This document shows, one piece after another, positions 1-10,200 of a DNA stretch of 64,000 bases. Source of the DNA: CAZJYI01 sp964550025 (GTDB lineage Bacteria > Verrucomicrobiota > Kiritimatiellia > UBA8416 > CAYOBW01); NCBI GenBank assembly GCA_964550025.1, contig CAZJYI010000028.1, positions 1 through 64,000 on the forward strand. The letters are read 5' to 3'. The notes under the pieces are model-generated. The model had not been told where the DNA came from, made no database searches, and saw nothing but the letters and a program-made list of their open reading frames with translations. How positions within the stretch are numbered: position 1 is the stretch's first letter; each line of letters begins with the position of its first letter. Position numbers and translations under genes: made by a program.

Positions 1-1
1 A

Positions 2-514
2 GTGTGACCAGTCATCGATGTCATCCGGAACATCTCGCCGATAGGCAACCCAGCCGGGTAGAGGACCGTCCATCCTTCCGAGGGTCTTCGGACACTCCGT
101 CAGGGGCGAGCGCAAGACCACGATGCCCCTGGGCGCCAGGACTCGCGCCACTTCAGAGCCCAGACCATTCCCGTCGGCCACCACGACCAGGTTGGCCACC
201 TGGTCGATGAACGGCAGGTGACGGCCGTCGAACGTGCTGACCGTCACGCGGCCTGCCAGTCCGGACCTGTGGAGCGCGGCGCGTGCTTGCTTCACGGCGG
301 CTGCATCCTCTGACACGCCATGCACGAGCGCGTCTGTACGCCGGGCAAGCGCCTCAGCGGCCCCCGCCGGTCCAACGTGAATAACCAGTCCTCTGTTGAC
401 TCCCATTTTTCGGGCGATGTCCCCGACCGCAACAGCCGGAGCATCGGCATGCGATGGTGGGCTGAAAACAATGAGAAACAACCACGTGGTCAGAATGTAG
501 TTTCTTGTTCGCAT
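2..514 (-). CDS. Secreted methyltransferase-fold protein, N-terminal part (runs off left edge)
   Basis: An open frame starts at ATG 514 and stays open to the window edge, giving 171 residues. An SD-like GGGAGA lies about 10 nt upstream. Residues 1-23 form a signal peptide ending near SHADA. The rest looks like a degenerate class I SAM-methyltransferase Rossmann fold (GLVIHVGPAG, then VANLVVVADGNGLGSEVARV and LAPRGIVVLR). The last visible residues, DDIDDWSH, resemble the DDWTH hinge that precedes PQQ-type beta-propeller repeats in large secreted PVC proteins. From that resemblance I infer a long propeller C-terminus outside the window. Enzymatic activity is doubtful for an exported methyltransferase fold. 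It lies 42 nt downstream of the broken GH5 gene on the same strand. Confidence 0.6.
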   Translation of the reverse strand, partial: MRTRNYILTTWLFLIVFSPPSHADAPAVAVGDIARKMGVNRGLVIHVGPAGAAEALARRTDALVHGVSEDAAAVKQARAALHRSGLAGRVTVSTFDGRHLPFIDQVANLVVVADGNGLGSEVARVLAPRGIVVLRSPLTECPKTLGRMDGPLPGWVAYRRDVPDDIDDWSH

Positions 515-556
515 AGGTACGTATTCTCCCAATTTTGCACGGCCAAGGTGAACATC

Positions 557-971
557 TTATGGGAACAGTGCCTGCATGAGAGGCCCATTCCTCTGCTTTG
601 TCTTCTGGTCGTAGATGCCGAACTTGGCGCTGCAGAACGACCAGCTCGCGGTCCAGACACCATCTCAGGACCTGGTCGACCCGCTTCACAAACACGGGAT
701 CCACGGTGTAGGGCGCATCCTCGAGCGCGTGCGCGTCCCAGCGGACAGGCAGGCGGATCGAGCTGAACCCGGCCTTCCGGATAGCATCGATGTGCTCCTC
801 CTCGATCACCACCCCCCACTTCCCCTCCTCAGGTGCTTCCAGGGCGCAGGAGATGTTCACTCCCTTCTTCAGGAGTCCGGCCCAATGGAAAGCGTCCTTC
901 TCCGCTGCGCGGCAGACACAGGCGCCCAGGAGCACCAATGCTAACATGCCCGACTGCATACGGCTTCTCAC
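557..971 (-). pseudogene. GH5 endoglucanase-like lipoprotein, internally deleted and frameshifted
   Basis: A GTG start at 971 has an SD-like AAGGGA five nt upstream and opens a signal peptide with a lipobox-like LGAC. GH5-type N-terminal sequence follows (LKKGVNISCALEAPEEGKWG, then GFSSIRLPVRWDAH). Homology in this frame stops near residue 95 (QVLRWC). In another frame, a typical GH5 C-terminus continues at once (WTASWSFCSAKFGIYDQ to MQALFP) and ends at a TAA at 557-559. Roughly 200 central residues, with the acid/base and nucleophile glutamates, are therefore missing and the junction is out of frame. The total of 415 nt is not a multiple of three. GH5 proteins usually have 300-350 residues. 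An assembly collapse is possible; otherwise the gene is dead. Confidence 0.75.
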
Positions 972-1135
972 TACTGTCCCTTCCTTCTGCCCACTTTCGG
1001 CCCGCTACGATACCGGCTCTGACGCCGGTTGAGAAGTGCAGACATCCAAGGTACGGGCAGGACCTGGCCGACCTTGCCGGTGGCGTCCTGCCATGGGCTT
1101 TCCCTCGGCATGTCTTCCGTGGTACCATTTCGGCC

Positions 1136-4100
1136 ATGAAGGCGTTATCTCAGGCCAGGACTCTGGCTGTCTCGCTCCTCTCTGTGCTAGCGCTTGCGGG
1201 TTTGGCGGCGGCAAAGGTGCCGGGTGTCAGGGTAGTCAAGCAGCAGCCCCTGGGACAGGGGCTGCGGTTCGTTCTGTCCGTCGCCGAGCCCGAATGGGAG
1301 GTCACCGCAGCGCCGGACGGCCGAAGCTACAGCAGGCTCACGCTGAGAGGCTGCGGCGCGGGGAACGCGTATGGGCAGCCTGCCCTGCCGATCGTGCACC
1401 ACACCTGCAAGGTTCCCGCGGGCATGAAGTGTCGGGTAGCGGCCATCGAGCGGAACCACAAGACGTTGAAGCTTCCACATCCCGTGTGGCCCGCTCAGAG
1501 GCCCCTGCCCAAACGGCCCGGCGCGGCGGGGGAACACGAGTTTCTGCGGGATGCCTCTTCCTATGCCGGGGTCAGAGCCGCGGGATTTCAGAAGGCGAGT
1601 GACGGCGAACTGAGAGTCACCCAATACCGCAGACGCGGACAGGACTACGTCGACATTGTTGCACGTCCTTTCGCCTACCATGCTCAGAAGGGCGAGCTAC
1701 GGTACCCCGCGGAACTGGTCCTGGACGTAACATTCACGGTTCCCGATCTCCCAAAGGCTGCCGGTCCCAGGCCGGGCCGGATTGTCGTCCTGGAGATGCC
1801 GATCAAGGGAGAGGCCGATTTGCAACACTTGGTGCGTGAAGGCTACAGCTTCGAACGCCGCCGTAGAGACCGGGTAGAGATCTATGCCACGGAGGCAGAG
1901 GCGGAGGCGTTGCGCGAAGCCGGGTTCAACGTGAGGCAGATCGCGGAGCAATCGCCGGAAGCCAGGATCACGCGGCACGGGGTTGGGGGACCGGGCCACT
2001 ACCATGACTACGCGTCCATGACAGCCGAACTGGAGCAGCACGCAGCCGACTACCCCAACCTCTGCCGCCTCGAGTCCATCGGCCAATCTGTTCGAGGCCG
2101 CGAACTATGGGCCATAAAGATCACCGAGTCACCGGACCTCGACCAGGACAGGCCGCGAGTGCGGCTGGCGTCCACGATGCACGGCGACGAGCCCCTGGGA
2201 ACGGAGATGTGTCTCTACCTGATCGACATGCTCCTGGGCGGAAGCCGGACGAACGCACGCCTGGCCCGTCTCGTCGCCTCGACCGAGGTATGGGTACTGC
2301 CGCTGCTCAATCCCGACGGCCTGGAAGCAGGCACCCGTTTCAATGCCTCGGGCTACGATCTGAACAGGGCGTTTCCTGACGGGGGCGGCGGTGGTTTGGG
2401 CAACCCCGTGTTCGGCCCCCTGCCCGGCCTGGCGGGTCGTCCGCCGGAAGTGATCAGCATGATGCGTTTCAGCACCGAACGCACTTTCGCACTGGCCGCG
2501 AACTTCCATACGGGTGCCCTGGTCGTGAACTATCCCTATGACGACGACGAACTGGGAAACCGGGATTCGCCCACGCCCGACGATGACCTCTTTGAGCTCA
2601 TCTCGCACGCCTACGCCTCCAACAACCCGCTAATGCGGGCCAGCGCCACTTTTCCCGGGGGCATTGTCAATGGCGCGGTATGGTATTCCATCGATGGCAG
2701 CATGCAGGACTGGCATTACCGGTACGCGGGATGCAACGAAGTCACCATTGAGCTCTCCGAGCGGAAGACGCCGCCGGCCAGCCGTCTCGCCTCCCTCTGG
2801 GACGACAATCGTGAAGCGATACTCGACTACCTCGAAACGGTTCATACCGCCATAAGGGGAACGATTACCGACGCCGGCGACGGCCAACCGCTTCCCGCCG
2901 CCGTGAAAGTGCTGGGTGTCGAACACCCCGTCGTCAACGATCCACAGCTCGGCCACTATCACAGAATGCTGCTGCCAGGAACCTATCACCTCCTGTTCAC
3001 CGCCCCGGGATATGAAACGTTGATTCAATCCAACGTCGTCGTGCATGCCGGCCAGACAACCCGCCTGGATGTGATGCTGGAACGGATGGATCACCAGCCG
3101 GAGCGCATCATCCTCGCAACCTGCGAATCGCTCCGCCCCGGTTTACAGGGGCTGAAGACATTCAAGGAGGACCAAGGCTACCGGGTGCAAGAGGTCGTTG
3201 TCGCGGACGGCACCAATGCGAACCGCGTGCGTTCAGCCATACGCAACGCTTACTCGATCTTCCCCGCCGAATACATCCTCCTGCTGGGTGACGTGGAACA
3301 GATTCCGTCCTTCTACGACGGGCACACAACGGATCTGCCCTACGCCCTGATCGACAGCGGCGAGTCGTTTTCAGACTACCTTGGCAGAGACGCCGTGCTG
3401 GGCCGGCTGCCCGCCAAGAGCACTGACGAGATCGATCAGTTCGTACTGAAGCTGGGAATACACGCCGATTCCCGCGTCAGCGGACGAAGAGACTTTGCGT
3501 GGATTTCTCACGGCTACAGTAGCGGGCAGTATGATCAGGCCGAGCGCGGCCACGACTGGTGCATCGCCAACAGCATCCCGTCGACCTACAACAACACTCG
3601 GTTCTACCGCGACACGGGTTCGGCTGCCGAACTCACCGCCCACGTCAATGCCGGCACGGACGGCGTCATCTACTCGGGACATGGCTTCAGTACCCGCTGG
3701 GTTCGATATGACTACGGTTTGGCTGCACTGACCGGCCTGAGCAACGCGGCCCAGGTGCCCATCGTCTTCGGTCACTGTTGTAACTCGGGGGCCTTCGGGC
3801 TCGACGTCTGCTTCGCGGAGGGTTGGCTGCAGACCTCGGCCCGGGGAGTCACCTATGTCGGCGCGACGGATGACACCTACTGGGGAGAGGATGAGTTGCT
3901 CCAGAAAACCGAGTTCGAGGCCATGAGATCGACCGCGCGGTTGTCTGTAGGCAAGGCGCTTGAACAAGGACTCCTGACCGTGCACGAACAGTACCCCGAC
4001 AGGGCTCAACACTATTTCAAGGTGTACCACGTTCTGGGGGACCCGACGTTGATCATGTTCGACGCCGTCCCGTCTCCTCTCGAAATCCTGACGGCGTCCG

Positions 4101-6424
4101 ACCTCGGGTGGGCCAACACCGGCATCCCGTTGTATCGCAACCTGCGGGCCTCGGGCGGCACGGCCCCCTACACGTGGAGTGCGGTCGGCGGATCCCTGCC
4201 GCCGGGGATCTCCTTGAGCCCCTCGACCGGCACGCTCACCGGCATCCCCAGGCTATCGGCCACCAACGAGTTCACGATCCAGGTTAGCGACGCGGGCCTG
4301 ACGCCCCAGTTCGCCACGCAGAGTTTTGCGCTCGTGATTCGCGACTTGAGCGACATCTTCAACGAGGCGGCGGATACCATCGGTTGGCAGTGGGATTCGG
4401 GCGGCGACGTGCGGTGGGACATTCAGTCTGTCGTCAGCCATGACGGCGTCGACGCGGCCGCAAGCGGCACCGTGTGGCACCGGGATGAAACGTGGCTGGA
4501 AACCACCATCGAAGGCCCGGGTATCGTCACGTTCTGGTGGAAGGTCTCTTCGGCCAGGGGGAGCGAGTACCTCAGGTTCAAGATTAATGGCTCCGGGGGT
4601 GATGAGCTCACCGGCGAAGTGGACTGGCAGCAGCAGGCATTCGTCCTGGATCCGGGTCCGCAGACCGTCCGATGGAGCTATCGCGACAGCGGCGGAACGG
4701 CCGGGTTGGATCGGGCCTGGGTCGATCAGGTTGAATTCATCGGCGACTTGGCGCCAATCATCGTTGTGCAGCCGCGGAACCAGTCGGTTGTGGAGGCCGA
4801 CCCGATCACGATTGGCGTTTCCGCCTGTGGTGCGGAGCCCGTGCGATACCAGTGGTTCCACAACGGTCTGGCCATCGTCGGCGCCATCGGCGAATCGTTG
4901 GAACTGGCCGGAGTAAGCCCCCTCCAGGCCGGCGGCTACAACGTCGTCATCGCCAACGGCTATGGCAGCGTGACAAGCGCGACGGCCACGCTCACGGTAA
5001 CCAATGGCCTGAGCCTTGCGGAGGCCGTGGATGCGCCCGACCTCGTGTTTCTCACCGGTCACGATGCGCCGTGGGTGGCCCAGACGACGACAGCACACGA
5101 CGGCGTCGATGCAGTTGAATGGGGGTACAGTCGACCGCCCGTTGACGACCTGCAGACAACAGTCGACGGCCCGGGCAGCTTGAGTTTCTGGTGGAAAGTC
5201 TCCTCGGAGACAAACTACGGGGTGTTCAATTTCTCCGCCAACTCCGGGCAGACAAGAGAGTCCATTTCCGGCGAGGTGGACTGGCAGCAACAGAGCTTCC
5301 GCCTGGAACCGGGGCCGCAGAGGTTGCGTTGGTACTATCGCAGGATGACCGGTACCGGGCATGACCGGGGGTGGCTGGATGGAGTCAGTTTTGTGCCGGA
5401 CCCCTTGCCGCCGACAATCGTTCAGCAACCGCACAGTCTCAGGGTTCCGCAAGGCTGGCCATCTACTCTCAGGGTGCTTGCGGCCGGTCCTAAGCCCCTG
5501 CTCTACCAGTGGGACCATGGCGGCGTGTCGATTCCCCACGCCACCGATGCCAGCCATGTCATCGGCGACACCCAGCCCTCCGACGCCGGCCAATACCGCG
5601 TCACGATCTCGAACGACTACGGGGCCGTCACAAGCGACACAGTTCTGCTGGATGTGGCTCCGCCCGGAAGCGTCACGTCAAATCTCATGGTTGCGCCGCA
5701 AACGGTCGCCATCCCACTCGAGGGAGAGGGCACTCCGTACCCGGCCCCATTTCTCGTTTCCGGCCTTGCCGGCGTGATCCGGAAGACCACCATCACGCTC
5801 AACGGCCTGAGTCACCCTAACCCGAGAGATCTCAGCATCCTGCTGGCCGCCCCTTCCGGCGATGCCGTTCTGCTCATGGCCAATGCCGGGTACGAGCATA
5901 CACTCGACTCCGTAGCGCTGACGTTCGATGACGACGCACAGGGCATGTTGCCGCAGCGCGATCCAATCGTTTCCGGCACCTACCGGACCTCCGACTTCAC
6001 GACCAACTTCAACCACAGAACCGTGCTGCCTGCCCCTGCGCCACGCTACTACGCCGCCAACCTCTCATCGCTCAATGGGCTCTACCCAAACGGCTCCTGG
6101 AAACTCTACGTGTGTGACGAGGAGGACGAATTCGACAAGGGCATGGCCGCCACGGCCGACAGTTCTCTATCCGGCTGGAGCCTGACGCTGGTAACCGCGC
6201 CACCGCCCATCACGAATCTGTCGTCGGACGGAGAAACGCTCTGCTTCCAGTTCCGGACCGAACCGGGCCGGCAGTACGCCATCGAGTACACGGATGCGCT
6301 ACGCGAGCCGTCCTGGACAACACTACGGACCTTCACCGGCAACGGGACAGTCCAGACCTTCACACTTCCAAACCAGCGTCCACCCACCCGCTTCTATCGC
6401 ATGAGCATCCAGGCTTCTCCGTAA
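1136..6424 (+). CDS. Secreted dual protease: M14 carboxypeptidase fused to C25 gingipain-type peptidase
   Basis: This 1762-aa exoprotein starts at ATG 1136 because a signal peptide follows at once (MKALSQARTLAVSLLSVLAL, ending AAA); the frame is open further upstream but looks non-coding. After a C25-type propeptide region comes an M14 domain (about 287-571) with zinc ligands H349 and E352 (HGDE), H458 (NFHTG) and catalytic E539 (TIELSE). A carboxypeptidase-regulatory-like domain (572-655) leads to a C25 domain (657-978) with H849 (SGHG) and catalytic C882 (GHCCNSG). The tail holds a putative Ig domain, two copies of a GEVDWQQQ module each followed by an Ig domain, a proprotein-convertase P domain (about 1512-1688) and a PVC-type C-terminal domain. 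Both protease sites look intact. It probably degrades extracellular protein. No processing partner is visible nearby. Confidence 0.88.
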   Translation: MKALSQARTLAVSLLSVLALAGLAAAKVPGVRVVKQQPLGQGLRFVLSVAEPEWEVTAAPDGRSYSRLTLRGCGAGNAYGQPALPIVHHTCKVPAGMKCRVAAIERNHKTLKLPHPVWPAQRPLPKRPGAAGEHEFLRDASSYAGVRAAGFQKASDGELRVTQYRRRGQDYVDIVARPFAYHAQKGELRYPAELVLDVTFTVPDLPKAAGPRPGRIVVLEMPIKGEADLQHLVREGYSFERRRRDRVEIYATEAEAEALREAGFNVRQIAEQSPEARITRHGVGGPGHYHDYASMTAELEQHAADYPNLCRLESIGQSVRGRELWAIKITESPDLDQDRPRVRLASTMHGDEPLGTEMCLYLIDMLLGGSRTNARLARLVASTEVWVLPLLNPDGLEAGTRFNASGYDLNRAFPDGGGGGLGNPVFGPLPGLAGRPPEVISMMRFSTERTFALAANFHTGALVVNYPYDDDELGNRDSPTPDDDLFELISHAYASNNPLMRASATFPGGIVNGAVWYSIDGSMQDWHYRYAGCNEVTIELSERKTPPASRLASLWDDNREAILDYLETVHTAIRGTITDAGDGQPLPAAVKVLGVEHPVVNDPQLGHYHRMLLPGTYHLLFTAPGYETLIQSNVVVHAGQTTRLDVMLERMDHQPERIILATCESLRPGLQGLKTFKEDQGYRVQEVVVADGTNANRVRSAIRNAYSIFPAEYILLLGDVEQIPSFYDGHTTDLPYALIDSGESFSDYLGRDAVLGRLPAKSTDEIDQFVLKLGIHADSRVSGRRDFAWISHGYSSGQYDQAERGHDWCIANSIPSTYNNTRFYRDTGSAAELTAHVNAGTDGVIYSGHGFSTRWVRYDYGLAALTGLSNAAQVPIVFGHCCNSGAFGLDVCFAEGWLQTSARGVTYVGATDDTYWGEDELLQKTEFEAMRSTARLSVGKALEQGLLTVHEQYPDRAQHYFKVYHVLGDPTLIMFDAVPSPLEILTASDLGWANTGIPLYRNLRASGGTAPYTWSAVGGSLPPGISLSPSTGTLTGIPRLSATNEFTIQVSDAGLTPQFATQSFALVIRDLSDIFNEAADTIGWQWDSGGDVRWDIQSVVSHDGVDAAASGTVWHRDETWLETTIEGPGIVTFWWKVSSARGSEYLRFKINGSGGDELTGEVDWQQQAFVLDPGPQTVRWSYRDSGGTAGLDRAWVDQVEFIGDLAPIIVVQPRNQSVVEADPITIGVSACGAEPVRYQWFHNGLAIVGAIGESLELAGVSPLQAGGYNVVIANGYGSVTSATATLTVTNGLSLAEAVDAPDLVFLTGHDAPWVAQTTTAHDGVDAVEWGYSRPPVDDLQTTVDGPGSLSFWWKVSSETNYGVFNFSANSGQTRESISGEVDWQQQSFRLEPGPQRLRWYYRRMTGTGHDRGWLDGVSFVPDPLPPTIVQQPHSLRVPQGWPSTLRVLAAGPKPLLYQWDHGGVSIPHATDASHVIGDTQPSDAGQYRVTISNDYGAVTSDTVLLDVAPPGSVTSNLMVAPQTVAIPLEGEGTPYPAPFLVSGLAGVIRKTTITLNGLSHPNPRDLSILLAAPSGDAVLLMANAGYEHTLDSVALTFDDDAQGMLPQRDPIVSGTYRTSDFTTNFNHRTVLPAPAPRYYAANLSSLNGLYPNGSWKLYVCDEEDEFDKGMAATADSSLSGWSLTLVTAPPPITNLSSDGETLCFQFRTEPGRQYAIEYTDALREPSWTTLRTFTGNGTVQTFTLPNQRPPTRFYRMSIQASP

Positions 6425-6449
6425 TCACGCATTGTCCGGGCACATCTCG

Positions 6450-6857
6450 TCAGGCGAACGGATTGACAACCCGGATCCCGCCGTAGTCCTGGCCGGTATT
6501 CAAGTCCTCGGAGAGAAGCTCGGTGCACTCGAGCAGCAGTGCGGCCTCGATGATGGCAGCATCCCAGTATGAGATCTGCCACCTTTCCTTGGACGTGAAA
6601 GCCGCCTGCATCAACGCGACCGTCATTTCCTGAACCGGGAACCGCTGCCACTTCTCGGTGAAGGACACGGCGATCTCGTGAGACAGGGCGTCTTCGCGCG
6701 ACGGCCTGGTGGCCTGAACGTAGAACTCCTGCAGAACCTGCACCGAAACACAGAGGTCGTCGGAGTCGAGGATCTCCACCGCGATCGCCGCCTTGCGCTG
6801 TTCGTCCGGGTGGGTGCTCACGCTGTATAGCAGCACATTTGTGTCAAGGAATCGCAT
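6450..6857 (-). CDS. PIN-domain toxin, VapC-like
   Basis: This 135-aa PIN-domain protein starts at ATG 6857, immediately before MRFLDTNVLLYS, the usual N-terminus of the family. The acidic metal-binding residues are present: D in LDTN, E in VLQEFY, D in YWDAAI and a late acidic pair in LLSEDL. PIN toxins are Mg-dependent ribonucleases that cut tRNA or rRNA. The gene overlaps the upstream RHH antitoxin by 14 nt, the coupled arrangement usual for vapBC. The specific RNA target cannot be deduced. It converges with the protease gene, leaving only 25 nt between stops. Confidence 0.88.
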   Translation of the reverse strand: MRFLDTNVLLYSVSTHPDEQRKAAIAVEILDSDDLCVSVQVLQEFYVQATRPSREDALSHEIAVSFTEKWQRFPVQEMTVALMQAAFTSKERWQISYWDAAIIEAALLLECTELLSEDLNTGQDYGGIRVVNPFA

Positions 6858-7098
6858 GCCGGTCGTGCAACTCCTCTCGCGACACCCTATCCGACGCACG
6901 AAAGGCCTTGCCCCGCGCCCTGAGCCGCTCGCGCAGTTCGTGTTCCTCGCGCCTCAACCGTTCGGATTCCGTCTCCTCCCCGGCCAACTCGACGAGTGTC
7001 TTCCTCACAAGAGCGGAAACCGAGGTACGCAACTCGGCAGCCCGAACCCGAGACCTGTGATAGACCTCATCATCCACAGAAACTGTGATGTTCTTCAT
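6844..7098 (-). CDS. Ribbon-helix-helix antitoxin, VapB-like
   Basis: This 84-aa protein begins MKNITVSVDDEVYHRSRVRA, a ribbon-helix-helix DNA-binding N-terminus. It continues with SVSALVRKTLVEL and a highly charged helix rich in Glu and Arg (about residues 42-66) that would wrap the toxin. Antitoxins of this type neutralise the PIN toxin and repress their own promoter. It is the first gene of the pair, and its 3' end overlaps the toxin start. Confidence 0.82.
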   Translation of the reverse strand: MKNITVSVDDEVYHRSRVRAAELRTSVSALVRKTLVELAGEETESERLRREEHELRERLRARGKAFRASDRVSREELHDRHAIP

Positions 7099-7265
7099 AC
7101 AGTCACAGTACAGTAAGCCGAGCTATGGTGTCAAGTCGTCCGAGAAGTGGCAAGTGGCGGACGGGAGTGCGGTTTCGAGGGCGTGAGGGGATGTTGGCCT
7201 TTGAACCCAGTGGCAAAAGGGGGACAGGCGCATTCATTCCTGTGCCGCACTTGCCCGTTTCGTAG
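7099..7265. other. Intergenic region with a REP-like remnant
   Basis: Apart from the vapBC promoter, this 167-nt gap contains GGGGGACAGG at about 7222, then GCGCATTCATT and CCTGTGCC. This resembles one arm and part of the other of the widespread GGGGACAGGC...GCCTGTCCCC palindromic repeats of GC-rich bacteria. The match is partial. No other gene or RNA is evident. Confidence 0.3.
7105..7134 (-). promoter_or_regulatory. Candidate vapBC promoter
   Basis: Reading the minus strand, TTGACA (7134-7129) is followed after 18 nt by TACTGT (7110-7105), only six nt before the antitoxin ATG at 7098. The transcript would be nearly leaderless. The -10 region lies inside short ACTGT direct repeats (TACTGT, ACTGTG, ACTGTA), which could be the autoregulatory operator. 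Confidence 0.4.
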
Positions 7266-10200
7266 TCATTCCACTGCTCTCGTTGTCTGCAGGGTCACCG
7301 GCCCCAGCAGGCCGGATGCAAAGAGCTTCTGGTGTTTGGGGTTGTTGAACTTGCCGACGTTGGTCTTCGTCAGGCGTTCTCCCGGCGGCAACTTCGCGTC
7401 AGCAATCAGGCGGTTGGGCCAGAGGTTGATGACATCGATTTCCAGTCTGTTGCCGGTCGGTTTCGCGGCCTTCGTGATGTCCACCTGCCACGGCGCTGTC
7501 CAGACAACGCCCAGGTCGAGGCTGTTCAAGCGGACCCGCGCGATGTTCCGGACGCGGTTCAAATCGAGGTGGAGGCGTTTGCCTACAGCGCCCGTCGGCA
7601 GATCGAAGGTCTTGCGGTAGATGGCCTTTCCGGAGTAGTACTTGACCCCCGGTTCCGGGCGCCGGGTCCAGTCATCCAGTCTCTCGAAGACGACGGATGC
7701 GGGGCCGCCCCACTCCGGGTCGAACGCTACGGTCCAAGGCCCGGTCAATTCGCCAACCCGTGCCAATTCCGCGAAGTTGGCCGTGCCCGTTCCTTCTGCC
7801 GATCCTGCGGGTCTTCTGAAGACGACGAACAGCGAGCCGCGTTCTGCGAATCGCAGCGGGAGCGTGCAGCGTCCGTTGGCGATAGTGAAGGCCGCCGCAT
7901 CCCGGATCTCGCCGGTCACAGCGTCCCAGATCTCGGGCTGTTTGCCAACGACACGGAAGGAGCATTGGGCCGTGACCGGCTGGCTCTGCTGATTGCAGAC
8001 GAAGTAGATATCGGCGTCTCCGCTCCTGCGGTGAATGTAATGCAGCGGCACATCGCCGGACTCGAAGTCGGGGAGGACGCCCATTCCTGTGAGGGTCTCT
8101 TGCAGTGTCCTGTCCGAGACCAGTTGCAGCTTCGCCGCGCGTTGCTTCAGCTTCTCATCGCATTCGGGGTAGTCCTTCAGCCCCGGTGTCCGCGCCGGCC
8201 GGGTGCCGACAACGGGGACCCCGGCCTTCGCCAGTTCCGCGATCTTCTCCAGCACCCACAGCGACATGCTCTCGTCCTCCGGCAGGACCAGCGCCCTGTA
8301 GCTCATCCCGTCCGGCAGGACGAGCCGCCCATCCCTGGCCGCGACCCGCGTCATGAGCGCTTCCGTATTGATCGTGTCGCAGTCGTACCCCCACGGCAGC
8401 GCCGGCTTCATGTGGTCCCTGCCGGGGACGAAAGCGGGGATCTTCTCGCCGTAGTAATAGCAAACGTCAGCCACAAAAAGCCCCTGCTGCAGCAGAAACT
8501 GGCAGCGCGCCAGGTACTTCAGCCACGCGTGGCTCAGGGGGAACCAGGTGATATTGCGGTCGAAGTGGGTGCCGGCCGCCTCCCACTGGTTGCCCGGCTT
8601 GATATCGAGGTAGGGCTGGTGCACGTAGAAACAGAGCATGTTGCGCGTGAGCCCCGCACAGAACGCAAGGTCGCCGATGTCCTTGAGCATGTACGGGTCC
8701 TTTTCCCAGTTCGGCCCCATGGTCGTGTAGGCCTCGGCCTGCACGAACTTCTTGCCGTAGATGTGTGCAGCCGATGCCGCCTGCCTGACCGTGTCGCAGA
8801 CCTTGAACTGGTTGCGATACCAAATGGAACCCGTGGGCTCCGTCCTGCGCGACCAGTACTCCCCCATGGGGACATCGCTCTTGCCCAGGCACTGCAGCGC
8901 ATCGATCCAATGCGTGAAGAACGGGCCGCCGGATTCAGGATGAATCCCCATGCCGTGTTCGCGCGACAGTTCGCTCAGTCGCCCGTAGTAGTTCTCGGCG
9001 ATGCAGTCGGCCGCGGTCCGACGGCAATCATGCAGAAACCGGTCGGTGATCTCCTTGCTGTCCACGACTTTGCCGCCCAACGCGGGGAGGTACCGCAGAG
9101 GGTCGTACCCGCGCCTGCGTTCGAACTCGGACCGGAAACCCGGGGTCCAGGTCGGCACGCCCAGCTCCCAACTGTCGATGTGCGTGTAGGTCAGCGTCTT
9201 GCCCATGAACGCCTTCATGTCCGCCAGGCACGCCCCCGCCGTGGCGGCGAAGTGCATGTCCATGGCGTCTCTGCTGAGCGGGTCGATTTCCAGGCCGCCG
9301 CCGTTCGGGCTGGTGCAGTGCACGACCCCGCGGCCGACCAGGGTGTAGCCCATGCGCATGATGCGCCAGGAACCTGCGGGCGCATCCCAAACCAGCTTCC
9401 CCGATTTGTCGACCTTTGACGTTAGGTCCACCATCTCTTCACTCTTGCAGTGCGCGACCCGAGACCGGGGTTTCTGCCCTTTCCTGAGCAGGGCGACCTC
9501 GCTGATCTGCACATTCCAGCAAGGCTGCCCCCGAAAGGGATAGGAGGACTTCAGCACCAGCCGAAAGAACTTCGCGGTGCGTTCGTCGAAGGTCACCGTC
9601 TTCCGCTTGCGCTCCTCAACGGTGAAGCTGCAGATGGTCTGGAAGATCTTGCCGTCATCGGACCACTGGAGCTCGCAGTCCTTCGGCCCGCAATCGGAAT
9701 AGGGGACGATCGTCAGGGACGCCGCGGGGTACGGTACCGGGAACGTCCAGGTCAGGAACTCCGGCTTCTGCGGTGTGGGGCCCTGGCCCGGCTTGTCGCC
9801 GTTGGAGATCCAGCGGGTGTCTGGGTTCGCATCCCGCGCCAGCGCCGTCGGATACTTCGGGTAGGACGAACTGGCCGTGAGCGTGGAGACCCCACTCGCC
9901 GCCTCGGCCGGAACCGGAAACGCCACGATAGCAGCGTCACGGTAGAAGTTGTTCTTTATCGGCGCCGGCGTGGGAAGCTGCAGTTCGATGCGCCGACCGC
10001 CTTCTACGACGGTCTCCGACAACACAAAGGTCTTTGCCGCCTGTTCCGGCTTCACCCACGGCCCGCCGGCGTTCCATCCGCTGCAGAGGTTCAGGCTGAC
10101 TTCCAGTCCAAGCCGTTCGGCCTCCTGCAGCGTGAACAGCAAATGCTCCCGCCACTTCGGGCTCATGAACGGTGGACCGTCGGGTGCGTTCGGACCGCCC

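Noticed and set aside
833..1135. A 101-residue upstream extension of the protease frame
   Set aside because: It overlaps the GH5 N-terminus on the other strand and lacks an SD; a clean signal peptide starts at 1136.
7332..9419. A 695-aa plus-strand frame opposite the GH106 gene
   Set aside because: It is an antisense shadow in high-GC DNA. The minus frame has SD, signal peptide and family motifs.
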